Part shown: positions 32,270 to 45,197 of the stretch, piece after piece
How positions within the stretch are numbered: position 1 is the first letter of the stretch
How the letters are laid out: each line of letters opens with the position of its first letter
Source: Acheta domesticus
Taxonomy: Eukaryota > Arthropoda > Insecta > Orthoptera > Gryllidae
Direction: 5' to 3'
DNA length: 64,000 bases
Assembly (NCBI GenBank): GCA_031308135.1
Contig: JAHLJT010004567.1
Location: 134,182,991 to 134,246,990, forward strand
Translations under genes and position numbers: made by a program
The notes under the pieces: model-generated
Database searches by the model: none
Told to the model about the DNA's origin: nothing
What the model saw: only the letters and a program-made list of their open reading frames with translations

Positions 32270-33640
32270 GTGAATGCTCTCAATAACAGAAGTTGTAGGC
32301 AAACTTTCGGACGAGAAGGAGCAGACGAACGAGTCAATCAATGCGAGGGTGCGCGGCCCCACCTTCGAAGGACCACCACTGCCACCGCCACCGCTCGCAC
32401 GCCTGGACTTCGATGCTCCGGCCCCGCCCCCGCCGCCTGCCATCACTGCCTCCGACTCCGTCGCCTGCCATCGCCTCACCAGCGCTGCCTGCTCTCTGCT
32501 CTGCCGCCTGCCTCTACTTCCGTCATCTGCTCCCGCCACCAGTCCCCGCACCTGGCATTTGTCCCCGACTCCTGTATCCGCCCTCGCCTCTGGCCCTGTC
32601 TCCTACCCCGGCCACTAGCCCTTGCTCCAAAGCCTATCCCTGCTGGCTTGCTCTCACTCCAAAGCATAGCCCGGCCGTTTGCTCTCGCTCCCGACACCAA
32701 AGACTATCCCACTGCTAGCCCACGCCCCTGCTCCAGACCCCAAATCCTACCTCGTTGCTTGCCCACGCCCCTATTTCCGTCCCCTCATCCCCCGACTCAT
32801 TAACCACATCTCACCGCAGTTCTGTATCCGCTTCTCCGTCCTTTGTAACATCCGCCCCTCTCTTCTTATCTACCCTCCTTTTGCCCTGATTTTGTACCCA
32901 CCATTCTCACACCCCATCGCCTCTCTCCCCGCTTCTGCGGTATCTTTGTCCCCATTCACACTTCCAGCTCGCGAAAAGCCTCATCCCACCCATACTATCA
33001 CGCTTTCCGGCCGTCCATCGCCTCCATCTCGCTCCACCTTCGTCTCGCTTCCGCTTCCGCTAAAGCTATGCTGCTCCCACTCTCACTCCCATGTCGGTAA
33101 AGGCACTGTCCCTCCTTATCCTCACACGATGTTCCCCTCCATATTCTCCATCCCGCTGCCCAACTCTGCCCACCCCCAGCTCCGAACACGTCCATTCCCG
33201 GCCGCCACCGCCCTCACCCCACCTTCGTCCCCGCTTCCGCTTCCTCTTTAACTCTGCCGCCAAGTCCGATCCCGCCCTGGGGAAGACCCCACCCACCCTA
33301 CCCCATCCACCCGCCGCCCTCGCACGCCGGCAGGAGGCAGCGGCGGCGGCGGCGGCGTTCCATTCCGCGCGCGCCGACACGGCCGCCCCGGCGGAGTCTT
33401 ATGAGGCCGCATACTACAGCGTCCTACTGGGTCACGCCCTCCCCACCCCCAAGGCGCGGGGCGGCGAGACGAGGTGTCTGGGGCGCACGAGGCCGCGAGA
33501 ACCTCTCAATGGAGGGCTGCTCCTGCGATGCACCACCCGTGAACTTCCTCGCTCGAGGGGGAATGCGCCACCCACTTCAAGATCCGTCGGCCTCTCCTGC
33601 CCTGCAGCTAAGAAGGGTGCATTCTGATGTACTCATAACT
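32270..33640. other. G+C-rich island with 1 kb pyrimidine-biased strand
   Basis: About 32340-33340 is strongly C/T-rich on the plus strand with diverged short repeats (CTCGCTCC, GCCCACGCCCCT). About 33340-33600 is CpG-rich, with a GCGGCGGCGGCGGCG run. Several long open frames arise from the base composition; none is recognisable. It could be a CpG island or promoter of an unseen gene, or a degenerate minisatellite. Confidence 0.5.
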
Positions 33641-35589
33641 CATACGCACTGGATTTATTTCATTGAGACGTCGTCACTTAGAATGACGGATCGCCTGTAT
33701 TGTGTATATCAGTAATGCATAATTCTCTAGTATAATAAAAATGTATATATTATATATGTCTACTATATTAGTATATATAAATGTGTAGTATACGCTCATT
33801 ATGTTACAAAATGACATTGTTCTCTATTGACGTTGAAATGGCTAAAATAGAATTTCACGTTTGAACACGTTTAAAAAATGGTGAACGCAATGAGCAACCA
33901 GTTGGAGAGCTCAAGGCCAACCCTTCTGCAATATTAACAACTTGGAAAATGTTGAATTGGAGAGTAAATTAAATTAGAGGTATAAAAGAGATTTCAATGT
34001 TTCTAAAATTAGAAATATACTCTCCTTCTAAGCATGTGTTTTCAGCTACATTTTTTTTCGTTATTCCGATAATTTCGTGATAACTTATTTTATATAATGA
34101 CTTATCAATTACTTGGGACAAAAGGATAAATTATATTTTTAATTATATTTTATTTTATGGTTACCCACTTCTCAATCCCTTTTGATGGATATTACAAGCG
34201 AATTCGAGTGTAATGAGTTTCCAGAAGTTTTGAAATACTACCGACTACTAATTTAATTGGCGAAATATTTTATAATTCGTGTTGGAATGTGTTGTGGATG
34301 TTATAGTAATCTCGGAATAAAGGAAATGAGATGATTCAAAAGACAGTAGAACCATTAATTACCTGTTGATAATGAAGGAATTCTTTTTCATCACGTTGTT
34401 GTCATCTTCAGCGCCTTATGTGCCTGACGGCAAGCACGGGGCAGCTGGTCTGGGAGGGCTGTCTGTCAATATGGTAATTAATGACCTCATGTACTTTAAA
34501 TATTAAAGGGAAATGTAACAGTCTTTCTTCACTTTTTAGTTAATCGCTGTGGCTTTGATGTCATTCTCCATATCTCACGGCGCCCCTTAGAAAAAGAACT
34601 GGTTTTCGCAAAAATGAGAAAATGCCAACACGAAGCCGCGGCGCGCTGCCATAAGAAAAAAGTTCGTAAAGCAATGGGCAAAAACAATTTAAGCAGGCTG
34701 AAGAAAAAGGGAATAAGTCATTTCTTGCCACTTTTCAGGAGGAAGGACACATTAAATAATACTTGTACACGTTATACTATCCTGTCTTATTTGAATTCAC
34801 AAATGATAATCTAAACAATGTTATGACTTGATTACGTCCTTCAAAGTACTTGTCTTGTCTTTAAGAACTACTTTCCAACATAAGAAAAAAATTGCATTTT
34901 TGACTTGTTTCCTTTCTCCTCAAGCTGATTCAGTTCAGTTAACTGAAAATAGATTCAAAAACATTTTAATGATTATTCATCCATTACTGTTAGTAGCAAT
35001 GCAATATCACTGCGATTTATAAAAAATAAGAATTGAATAAAAATATTTGCTAAAATATTAATTTTTATAAATAAATCTTTGAATGACTGCGAATAATAGA
35101 AACTATTAAACTATTATTTAAAAAATTAACTAACCCATGAATATATATATTAAAAAGTGTGTTTTTAGAGAAAATGAACTTAAGTTTACTAAACAGGTGC
35201 ATAGTAATAGGTGAGAGACTCAGCGAAGAATTTCCCCTCTTTCTTTAGGTAAGGAGTTATTCTTTCATCTTTTTCTTTTTTATTATTAGAACCTATTTTA
35301 ACCATAAGTGATTCGCGTTTCGCCTTTCGATGCTTATCGTATGTTTACAAAACAAATCGAAACCGTCACCATTCCACCATTTGTCGAAACATTCTCGTTT
35401 CTGCAAAAATACATCAAATTAAAAGAAATCAAACTTATCACAATTAACTAACCGAATGCCACCAAACCTTCACATATAGTATCAATTCAATAAGTCGCTG
35501 AATAAATACTTACGTTAACTGGCATCGATTTCGTTGCAATTGCGAAAATTATATAATGTTAAATAAGCAATAGTTCAACTAGTATTTTT
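33641..35589. other. A+T-rich intergenic sequence
   Basis: A short inverted pair (CCATTAATTACC at about 34350 and GGTAATTAATG at about 34475) suggests a small MITE. Nothing else is recognised. Confidence 0.4.
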
Positions 35590-36090
35590 TCTGTGGAGTG
35601 CATCAGCTGATGGGACTGCAGTGCCTCTGACCGGGAGGTCCTACGGTTCAAGTCCCGACGGTGACAGGATTTTCGACACTAGCTAGATACCAAGGCCGAA
35701 TTCAGCCGCTCTATCTTGAGAAGAATTCGATCGGCAGACTACATATCGGTAGTTTTCCGAGGTTTCTCCGATCAACATCGGGCGAATTCCGAAGCAGTGC
35801 CCTAACAACCGGGCCACGAACCGTGAGCGATCTTTCCTTCCTCTCCCTTGCCCTACCCTCTCCCCATACACTTATAATTACATATACTACACTACACTAC
35901 CACACATGTTGGAAACTTAGAGCGTATCCAAGTTGGGTGGAACCTTGCTGGTGGGAGATGGTTGGCGAAAACCCCGATAGCAGACGTGCAGGTCGGCGCC
36001 GGATCTCGCCATCCAGCAGGGCAATATCACCATCACCACCTCTTGAGATAAAATGCTCTACACTTATGGGACTAATGACACTAACGACTG
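35590..36090 (+). mobile_element. tRNA-derived SINE, family S, copy 2
   Basis: Its head has the B box GGTTCAAGTCCC after a tRNA-like start. The body has CCCTAACAACCGGGCC, the CACTTATAATTACAT stretch and AGCAGACGTGCAGGTCGG, shared with the other S copies. This one is on the plus strand. Confidence 0.8.
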
Positions 36091-38103
36091 ACGCACTCGC
36101 AATCTATTATATGGAGTGGGAGTGGCTACCGGTGGCTGTAATGTCCAGACAACATTATTTTCTTAAGAATTTTGTACTCTCTTGCCTCCACAATTAGCAA
36201 ATGTACACGTAGCTAAATCCAATTTATGTATGCTATGTTCACTCACGAATTATCACTATTCCCTATGACTGACTGTGCAGATTCAGAATTCATACTCCAC
36301 TAATTGTACTGTGGTAGCCGCTCAGATAATTGATGTCTGAGTTCCTAATCGCGACCGCTCTCAAAATCACAAATGCTCGTTTAATTTTATTTTGTACCCA
36401 CGACACCTCTTTCAAACATCCTATACGTCTCAGGCTTGCTTCTTTTATTACACTGTTAACTTTAGAACAGTACCTTTGCCTACATTTCTCATATATCTTG
36501 CTAATTCGTACCTGGGCAAACTATTCTCTTCTTCCCAGCGGATATTAAAACGATTAACCCTTCGATGGACGCGTTTCCGAGCTCTCAGATACGAACATAC
36601 GTACTTCTGTGTAAACTTGTAGTTATCTTTATTATTGTTCTGCCTGAGTCCGTGAGTGGTCGCGCCGCTGCATTTTCACCCCAGTGGTGTTTATCGTTTA
36701 TGTCCCTCCTGAAATAAAGAACTTTGGCATAAATAACTATTATTTTTCACTGACACATTATGGCTTGTTATTGCCTTCGATACCGTGATAGTTACAATTT
36801 TTTTCTTTAATGAAATAAATTCACTAACAAGAAAAAAAAAATCCATTTATTTATTTTAAGGCCGATGATTATACGGCATACACCGTAGACATGAATAAGG
36901 TAAGTTACCGTTCAATTAAATTTTAAAAAATTTCAAATTTCAAATCAAAATAAAACATTTATTCATAAAATGAACGGTACTTAAAATGAAACAATAATAA
37001 AAATAAAAGGAACTTTACAGTAGAAACAACTAGAGAAAAAATTCTAACAGTTCTTTGATTCTATTTACAGTCTGTTCATGTTTCCAAAGATACACCTTCG
37101 TGCTCATGGGCACAAGTCATTGAAACATGTCACAAGTCACAGCACTGCCAATCTAGTTCTATATACTGTACCTGTGCCTGGATCGAAAGAATCGTGGTTA
37201 CGAGGGAAATATGAAAACAGTTGAATGATGCTACATGATCTCTTATGGAGGGAATTATGAGAAAGAATTATGCAAGGAAATTATGGGGGGAAATATGAAA
37301 AGACAAACCGAGTCAAGTTAACCTCTAGTTAATTAGTAAATAAGTAAATTTGAATCAATAAAATTAGATAAAAATTAAAAATATGTATGTACCACGGGAG
37401 TTAACTTTTTCTAATACTTTCGGGCGACAAAAAGTCCACGGGCCAAAGGCCTTCGGGCATTTGTCGCCGTTCGATCATTAGACCCTTATAACGCCCTTGG
37501 TGCATAGTAACTATTACTTTTTTAATGGTTTTTATTTGAAATATTGTATATTAAACTTGTCACAAAATTATATAAACGATTTCTTGCTAATCACCATTAC
37601 AAATAATACACATTTTTGAGGAAAAACTGTGTTTTTTGCTTTCATCTTGCGTTGTTGGTCACAGTTTTGTCTTATGTTTCTTAAATGAAACATACAACTG
37701 TACTGACTTTTGGTGTTTCGTGCTCAGATAGTTAAAAAGGCATCAATATCTCTAGTAATTTTCTGGTTTTGCGACTTCTCCCAAATTATTATTCAGCAGA
37801 CCAACAGTAAATTTCTTCACGACAATTTTTCTACCAACCTGATTTTCGGGATTATTAAATTTAAAAATATTAGCATTCACTCCAGTAATGGCAAAATAAC
37901 GAAAGGAAACAGCGAGGGTCCATCGTCTTGCTTTCCTGGAAGTTGAATAAGATGCGTGGATCTAATCCGTAGATACTCCCCCTGTTGCATTGCAATCCAA
38001 AGGCATAGATCTGTTTAGTGCCTTCAACCATTCAAGATACGCTGTTAATCGTATCCAGATAACGCCATTAATCATTGAGACAAAAGTACCGTTTTTGGTA
38101 GTC
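36091..38103. other. Intergenic sequence without recognised genes
   Basis: A hairpin GGGCGACAAA ... TTTGTCGCC occurs at about 37422-37468. Otherwise A+T-rich, with no coding signal. Confidence 0.4.
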
Positions 38104-38111
38104 CTGAGACC

Positions 38112-38955
38112 TAGGGTTGCCAGATGTTAACTATTTGAGTGAACTGATCACTATCTCAATTATTGATTAATTAATTAAAAAATGAAAGTGAACATATAAA
38201 AAGATTTTTTTAAACTCGATTAGAGATGACTTTCCCCTTTTGAGAATCTTGGCTATCGCGCAGGTCCACGCAGTTGTTATCTTAGTTTTGGCCCCAAATT
38301 ACTGAAATTGTGTCAATATTGTGAATTAGTTCCAGTCTCCATTGCTGGCACCGAAATAATTTTCAGTGTTATGAAAAATGTCGACGAAATCAACAGAATG
38401 GAGGTTGAGTCAATTCGAAGCGAGCTGTACGTTTTTTAACATTCCGTATAAGCAGTGATTGATTTATAAAATTTTAGGTCCAGGAACGCTCCCCCAAATT
38501 ACTAATACTTTTATAGAAATAATTGTATATTTATAATGTAATTTAATAATTATTCCAGAGGTACCGGAACGCCATTCCGTCGCGTTCCGCCAGAAATCAA
38601 GCCCTGTTCGTAAGACTACAGAGGTTAAAGAATTATTCAAGAAGATTTACTACGTTGTGGAAACTACTCAATAAAGCAAAAGTATTGTCGAAAAGAGTTA
38701 AATTATCGATTGAGTTAAATTATAAGTCAAATCCAAATAATGTTACCCAAAGATAATTGCTGTAAAGCAGGGAATTGTGATGTTAATATTGTTACTTATA
38801 AATTATTGACTACTATACCATTATTCAACTATCAAATAATATTAAAAAAGATTGTTATATTAATGTATGAAAATGCCATTATTCAAAAATATGTCTTATC
38901 TTACTATTCATCCCCCCCGGTTCACTATTTTCTGAAGAAATTTCTGGCAACCCTA
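38112..38955 (+). mobile_element. hAT element remnant with terminal repeats
   Basis: The ends TAGGGTTGCCAGA and TCTGGCAACCCTA are inverted repeats, flanked by CTGAGACC (38104-38111) and CTCAGATC (38956-38963), 6/8. The plus strand near 38310-38440 reads LVPVSIAGTEIIFSVMKN and MEVESIRSEL, a degraded hAT dimerisation domain. It is too short and broken to be autonomous. Confidence 0.75.
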
Positions 38956-39041
38956 CTCAGATCATGCAGAAACCGTGTTGGTTCATGAGGATAAGAATGA
39001 CTACTTACATGACGTGTGCTGCGGCAATCACACCCCAAATA

Positions 39042-40762
39042 CAGAAGTATTCAAATTATTAGACTAAAGACATTTTCTGCAGAATATTTGCATTTATTGC
39101 AAGATTACATCTGCGTACATGTTACATTGATACGTTTAATACTTGGTGTGCATTCCTTTATTCTTAATCAACAACTTTAACCTGTTTGTCATGTTTTTTA
39201 CCAACTTTCACATGAGTATTTAATTTAATTGTGGCGGTACCAAATTTCCTCTAGTTTGTTGACGAGTCCTTGTTAGATAGTCATTTATATTTCCTTATCC
39301 TTCGGTTGATAGTACCCCATCAATTTTCTAAGGGGGTCATGTCAAGGCTATTTCCTCGCCAGGGTAACACTTTCAACTGCTTTCCTTCCAAATATTTTGA
39401 GACCTGTTGGCTTTGTGGCACGGTGCTCCATCATGCATAAAAATGGCATCTTTGGGGAACCATTCTCTAATTTGGGGAAATAGTTCCCTTTCAAGGATTT
39501 TTTGTATTGATCTTGCCTAATTGTCCCTTATACAATGTACAATCTGTCAGCACCTTTCACAAACATCACACTCCATACCATAATGGATGTTGGATGCTTC
39601 ATAAATTGTTGCACGCATTCAGACTTTAAAGCTTCTCCTGGTCTCCTACAAACACCGACTCCTTTTTTCCACCACAGTGAATACAGATTCGTCACTGAAG
39701 TATACCTGAAGGATCTCAGAGAATTCCAAATTAAATAAATCTGTGAATATTTTGCTTTGCAAAAAATTCTGATCTGGCACAGACCTCAACAACTCGAAAA
39801 TTAAAATATGCATTTATTGCATACCAATAAATCATCATTATCTGCAACACAAAATTTTATTTTGCAATACATTTTCCCTAGAATTTTGTCATGGAATTGT
39901 ATATACCTTTGCCCAGTCCTCACTCGTCCACTTTAGATGTTGTTTGACCCATTGTAGTCTCTTGTGATTCATTGATAGAGTGATTTTCTGTTTTTTCTTT
40001 GGTCGGCATGCTTTTAAACCTTATTCACACAACCTCCTCCTCACAGTCATAGGAGACACAGCAACTCCAAAACCTATCAGCTGATGACTCAAGTCATTAG
40101 ACGTTAGTTTACGGTTCAATATTGCCATCATCATCAATTTTGTCCTTGTTCTAGGACTGATTTTTCTCTTACGTCCACATTTTCCTGTTCTCTTTGGCTT
40201 GCATTCACTACTTTCCTGATTTGAAATTTTGATTCTGCAAAGAAGTTTCTGTAATATTTTCATTCTGTTAGCTATTTCCTGCTGTGTATCACAGTTTTCA
40301 GCAATAAGTGCTACCACAACAGCAGTTTTCCGGGGTGAAATGTCCTTTTTCTTTCCCACAACCTTACTTTACACCGCACTCTTCAATATTTCTCCCTATA
40401 TTAATTATAATCAAGTTCTCAGACTTTATAATATCATCAGAATGTAGCAAGAGGTATGGAAAACGAAAACCAAACCGAATGTCACTATAGAAACTTCCAA
40501 TTACACTGTAGACAGAATTGCAAAGCACGTGTACTACAAGCTTACACTAACACACTTAGGATGGAAACTGACAAATGTTGCCAACAGTGAAAAATAAATT
40601 GAATTGGGAGTTCCATGAAAGAGAAATTGCTTAAAAACAATCAGGGATGAGGTAACCAGAAAAAAAACAATAAGATATTAAGCATTTCTCTTCTATTTTT
40701 ATATGATTGAAACTAGAAACATTAAAAACACATTCTTTAGTCTAATAATTTGAACACGTCTG
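39042..40762 (-). mobile_element. Tc1-type transposon, degenerate, both ends present
   Basis: The terminal inverted repeats CAGAAGTATTCAAATTATTA/GACTAAAGA and CAGACGTGTTCAAATTATTA/GACTAAAGA are flanked by TA (39040-39041 and 40763-40764). On the minus strand a transposase starts at 40359 (MGKKKDISPRKTAVVVALIA), with a paired helix-turn-helix region and GRKRKISPRTRTKLM. After an in-frame stop it continues with LQWVKQHLKWTSEDWAKV, VYFSDESVFTV and FMHDGAPCHKA across several frame breaks. Length (1.72 kb) fits Tc1. It is inactive. Confidence 0.92.
40021..40359 (-). pseudogene. Tc1 transposase N-terminal DNA-binding region
   Basis: This is an open frame of 112 codons with helix-turn-helix character (VVALIAENCDTQQEIANRMK, then LTSNDLSHQL, VSPMTVRRRL). 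It ends at a TAA beyond which the same frame continues with the DDE-domain start, so the stop is a late mutation. Confidence 0.85.
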
Positions 40763-40764
40763 TA

Positions 40765-42655
40765 CATACGTCACACAATGCACAAATCACTGCGGTCTAG
40801 CAGTCTCATGCAATGGCAGGATCACAAGTATAGGAGATAGCGATTTGGATGAATGACGAATACTCAACTTGACATATCCCGATCACAACTGCTATGTATA
40901 GGAAACTGCGAAAACCATGGCCAGCGGCAATTTTCCGCGAGCGCGTCCATCAAAATTTTAAAATATAATTTACGAAACATAAAAGTTACAATCGAAATGC
41001 TACCATCTTTGTGATCTATTCATTTTCCTATTAATTATCAGCAGAGGCCTTATTTTTTCATTTTCTTAAATTTCTCAAAGATTAAATAGAATTGATATCT
41101 TCAAAAATTCAATAACTTTCCGAATAAATCTAGTTAAACTAGTAATTGTGTTTATATTTATTTCATTTAATTAGAGGTACCTGCAATATTAACTGTCCTA
41201 TATACATAAAATTTTTCGTACCACTAGATATTAGATACAGCTATAACTCTGTGAACTCCTGCAAATAGGTAACTGACATAGTGCCCCATTTCTCTAATCA
41301 CATTGACGATGACCATCAAGGGGGCTCGCATCCATTATGTAGGGCACGATCTCCATCAATCAGAAGTAATGTTCTAAATTACACACGTCGAAGTTTGAAG
41401 ACGGGGTTTTGAAGTGCCGGTTGCTTCACAGAGCAGTGATGTTGCCGAACTACGTGTTGCATGCCCACAGTTCCCGAGAGAATCTGCGATGGATTACTCC
41501 AACTCTCCAAAGGAGCTTAAACTTTTCTAGAAACTGGAAAAACCGCTGAAAGTTCTCTGTAAGAAAAATGTTCTCTGCAAGATAAAGAGACAAAGTTTTT
41601 TGTTACTTAGTTTTGATATAAATTAGGACAAATGTAATCACCCTCCATAATCTTTTTATCTCTTAGAGGGCTGTAGATGATCTCTAACTGATTGGATGTT
41701 TTTTTTATAGAACTTCTCATTTCTGCTGAATTTACAATTTATTTTCACTTGCTATTTTTAATTATTTATGACGCGTTTAATTGAGATATTGAATGAATTT
41801 TGTTACAAATGAACATTAGTAAAAACTAGTGGAGAATCGTCTGAGGGAAGGGCTGAAGCCTCAAGAGCTCCCCTCTCCCTAATGTAAACCAATTGTTGAA
41901 GTGATGTTGCTCATAGCGTACATGCATGCATTGCACGATTAGCATAAGTGCAGCTTTTGTGTGTCATAATGGTTACCAGTACTTCCTTCCTCACAGCACG
42001 AACAATCGTTTTGCATACTTGAAACCTGAATAGAGAGAAAATACTGATGTTCTAGTATTCGACTCTGTAAGTGAAGTGCTCTCGGAGTGTTTCGAGAGGG
42101 TGCACGAAATTATTTTGGCCCAAACACAAAATATGACAAGCAATTTGAAATGAAGAAATTTCGATAAGTGCATTTAGGATTCAATAGTACGTGTGACAGT
42201 GAATGAATACAAACATAGTCTGTAAAATTGAAATAAATATAAAATAAAAAATGTTATTACATGTTGTGGTGGTTTCAAGTTCGATTTCTCGACTAATGAC
42301 AAAACCGAAAAAATTCAATGGGAAAAATTTGCTTGAACATGTTTTTCCAAACCCTATAAAGAACTGCGTGGAGGGGAGATTTCGTCGTGGCACTCGTGCC
42401 ACGGACTCCAGCTCGTGGCATAGACCTTGACAACACTGTTTTAATGGATAATTTCTTTGCCTTAAAGAGAAAATGGGGAATTAATGTAGATAAATTTGTG
42501 ACAATAACTGTCAAGTCACGTCCTACAAAGATTGTCATGGGCCAGATATCCAGTGACGTACAGCCACTTACGAGAAATTTGTACAATCCTTACTTTTAAA
42601 TTTCGCACCACTTTCTCTGGTCGCAGTTCCCGCGAGCTCTAGTAAGCTTGGTACA
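40765..42655. other. Intergenic sequence without recognised genes
   Basis: The open frames at 42181-42599 have no recognisable family. Confidence 0.4.
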
Positions 42656-42656
42656 G

Positions 42657-42897
42657 TGTCCGCGACCTTGACATGCCCGGGTCAAGGGGTACGTTTGGTT
42701 AGCACATAGACATCCCTACGCCGTATTCTGGTTTTCCCAACCTGAGAAGTGAGCTTTCTCATTCTCAAACAGCAACACATACGGGGACATTGCAAGGAAA
42801 GCGCACACTATAATCTGTCCCGACCGTGAATCGAACTCGGGATCGCGTTATGGAAAGCGAGCACACTGACCAGTGAGCTACCCGCGAGGTCCGTATT
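42657..42897 (-). mobile_element. tRNA-derived SINE (second type)
   Basis: The minus strand reads GGTAGCTCACTGGTCAGTG (A box) and CGAGTTCGATTCACGG (B box), a tRNA-like head, followed by a non-tRNA body and tail. It differs from family S. Confidence 0.8.
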
Positions 42898-43640
42898 TTA
42901 TTTAGTGTATATTAATTATAGATAAATTCATATAAAAATTAATGATTATTTAATATGATATTCGATAATGAATTATTTGAGATATTTAAAATAATTTATG
43001 CGTTAAAATATGTGAAAATTAAGTAATAAAGTAAAATAATGTGAAAGTAGGCACTTAAATGTACCAGACATTGAAGGCTTACCTTGCAATGATCGACTGA
43101 TGTGTATATAGTTGTTACAATTACTTTATTGTATTACCTTGCAGTATTACCACACTGCAGAATAATGCTCAATAATCACGTAGATTATATTACAAAATTT
43201 ATGTCTATTTCCGTCTTGACATTCAGCAAAAGTGATCTTGGCCAGCATGTTGAAGGTGTGTGTGTCGAAGCCCAACCCATACGTCTCGAAATTTATTTTA
43301 CTCCTAACAAATACGAATACACGTTTTTTTAAAATACAACTGTCCTTTTACTACTATTGATTGTTTAAGGATTCAGTGAAGAATAAAAGACCAAATACAC
43401 TCTCATCGCATTTTTTATATAAACTTATAACAATTTTAAGAGTAAAATAATTTTCAACGTTCATAAATGTGAATGTTCCTTTATCTATAATGTTCCTAGA
43501 TTATGTATGAACGACTATTATTTATGTATTGTCGTAAAATGTGCAAATTTTATAGTTGGTAATAACCTTGGAGACTATAAATACATTAAAAACAAACCAA
43601 CATTTATTCAAATAATAACCAATAACAAAAACAAGCATTT
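42898..43640. other. A+T-rich intergenic sequence
   Basis: No gene or recognised repeat. Confidence 0.4.
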
Positions 43641-43649
43641 CTCCAATTT

Positions 43650-43905
43650 CCATGTCTCCCCCGGAGTCTGCCCGACCCCCTTCCCCTGCCCCCGCCACGG
43701 CGCCACGCGGGCGACGACTGCGCTGGCGGAAGGCGCAGGGCCTGGCCTGGCCCGGCCGCACAATGGGGCCGCGAAACTAATTAAACGCGAGAGGGCGGTC
43801 GCTGCCACGCGCAGACCACTGCCGCCGTCGCCGCCGCCCACGCACCCTTCGGCGCCACCGCCGCGAAGAAGGCATGCGAGGGCCCCCGGCGCCTTTTCAC
43901 AGCAA
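43650..43905. promoter_or_regulatory. Compact CpG-rich island with TAATTA core
   Basis: It is sharply bounded G+C- and CpG-rich sequence in A+T-rich surroundings, containing GCCGCGAAACTAATTAAACG in its middle. TAATTA is a homeodomain core site. No coding frame is recognisable. It might be a conserved regulatory element or CpG island; this is inference. Confidence 0.35.
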
Positions 43906-43929
43906 GCATCGAACAAATCATATTTGCGG

Positions 43930-44273
43930 ATTTATTTATTCACTTTTTTAGGTATTTACTTATGTATCTATTTGTTTACCTATTTATTTATATATTTACT
44001 TATCTAATTATTTATTTATATCTATTAATCACAGTCATCACGGCCATCATCAATACTGGCGCAATGAATTTATTCACAACCAATGTTGCCGCCTCTCGCT
44101 GCTGATACAAATACACACACACACACACACACAAACACACAAAAACGCACACACAAACACACACACAAACACACAAAAACACACACACACACAAAAACAC
44201 ACACAAAACACACACACACACACACACACAAAAACACACACACAAAAACACACACACAAAAACACACACACAT
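43930..44273. repeat. (TTTA)n-like and (CA)n simple repeats
   Basis: TTTATTTA-type repeats at about 43930-44025 are followed by a CA repeat interrupted by AAAA at 44112-44273. The open frames here are products of the repeat. Confidence 0.9.
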
Positions 44274-45197
44274 TTCACAAGCATTTCTTTTCCAATGACC
44301 ACATTACTTTTTACTTTGAGAAATAACGTTTTCTTTTCTGTACACAAAACACAACTTGGCCTTCTCACAAATGTTTGTATGATGTAAACAAAAAAATCAA
44401 AATGGAACCACTTTCCTTTCGGAATCTTGACAACTGCCGGGTGTGAAACCATACACCATTTTCAACTCCAGTTATCTCGGTTCTCGATACCACTCCATAA
44501 CTGTTCAGCAACCTGTATCACGACATCCATTACTCTCTCTCATCATACACTGTCAAAAATTCAACTTCCACAGGGCGTCATCTCCACCATCCGTACCCCA
44601 CGAAGTCTAAAAGCATTCCCCTACTCAACTTCCTTCTTCATCCACTAAAAGCTCCAAAACAATAGCTATCTCTGCCCGTGATTTGTCATATATACTCGTA
44701 CGTTTTTATAAAGAAAATTACATTTTCTTTTTTATTGTGACTCTCGTTTATCACACATTCCCCACGTAAATTAATTGTATAATTTTTTAGACATCTCACA
44801 TTCTTCAAATGTTTTAAAAGGCATTGTTCTATCATTTTTATTACAATTTACATCCTTACTTACATAAGTTGTTTCCCATTCACAACGTAGTTCAATGCAG
44901 CATTGGTGAAAATAGGCTAACGCTGGAAACGAACTAAGATGTAAAAATAACAAAAGATCTTGCGGTAGAAATATTTTTTGTGAGGGAGATAACTCTAAGG
45001 GTAATAGAGTAATAATACTTCACTGTTACGTCTCTTTCTTAAATGTATGGCTTAGATACTAATAGAACTAAGTAATGCAAATAAATTATTGTAAATAATA
45101 TCAAAATATTTTAATGGTAGTCACTAGTATGTGAGAGTCATTGTCGGTTAAAATCTTGAAAAATGTAATTGTGAATCCCATGGGGAAGAATAATTAA
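44274..45197. other. Intergenic sequence without recognised genes
   Basis: No coding signal or repeat recognised. Confidence 0.4.

Noticed and set aside
33091..33715. Long open frames in the G+C-rich island as a protein-coding gene.
   Set aside because: Several overlapping frames on both strands are open simply because of high G+C. None shows a recognisable domain.
44012..44452. Long Cys/Val/Phe-rich or Thr/His-rich open frames.
   Set aside because: They are translations of the CA simple repeat in different frames.
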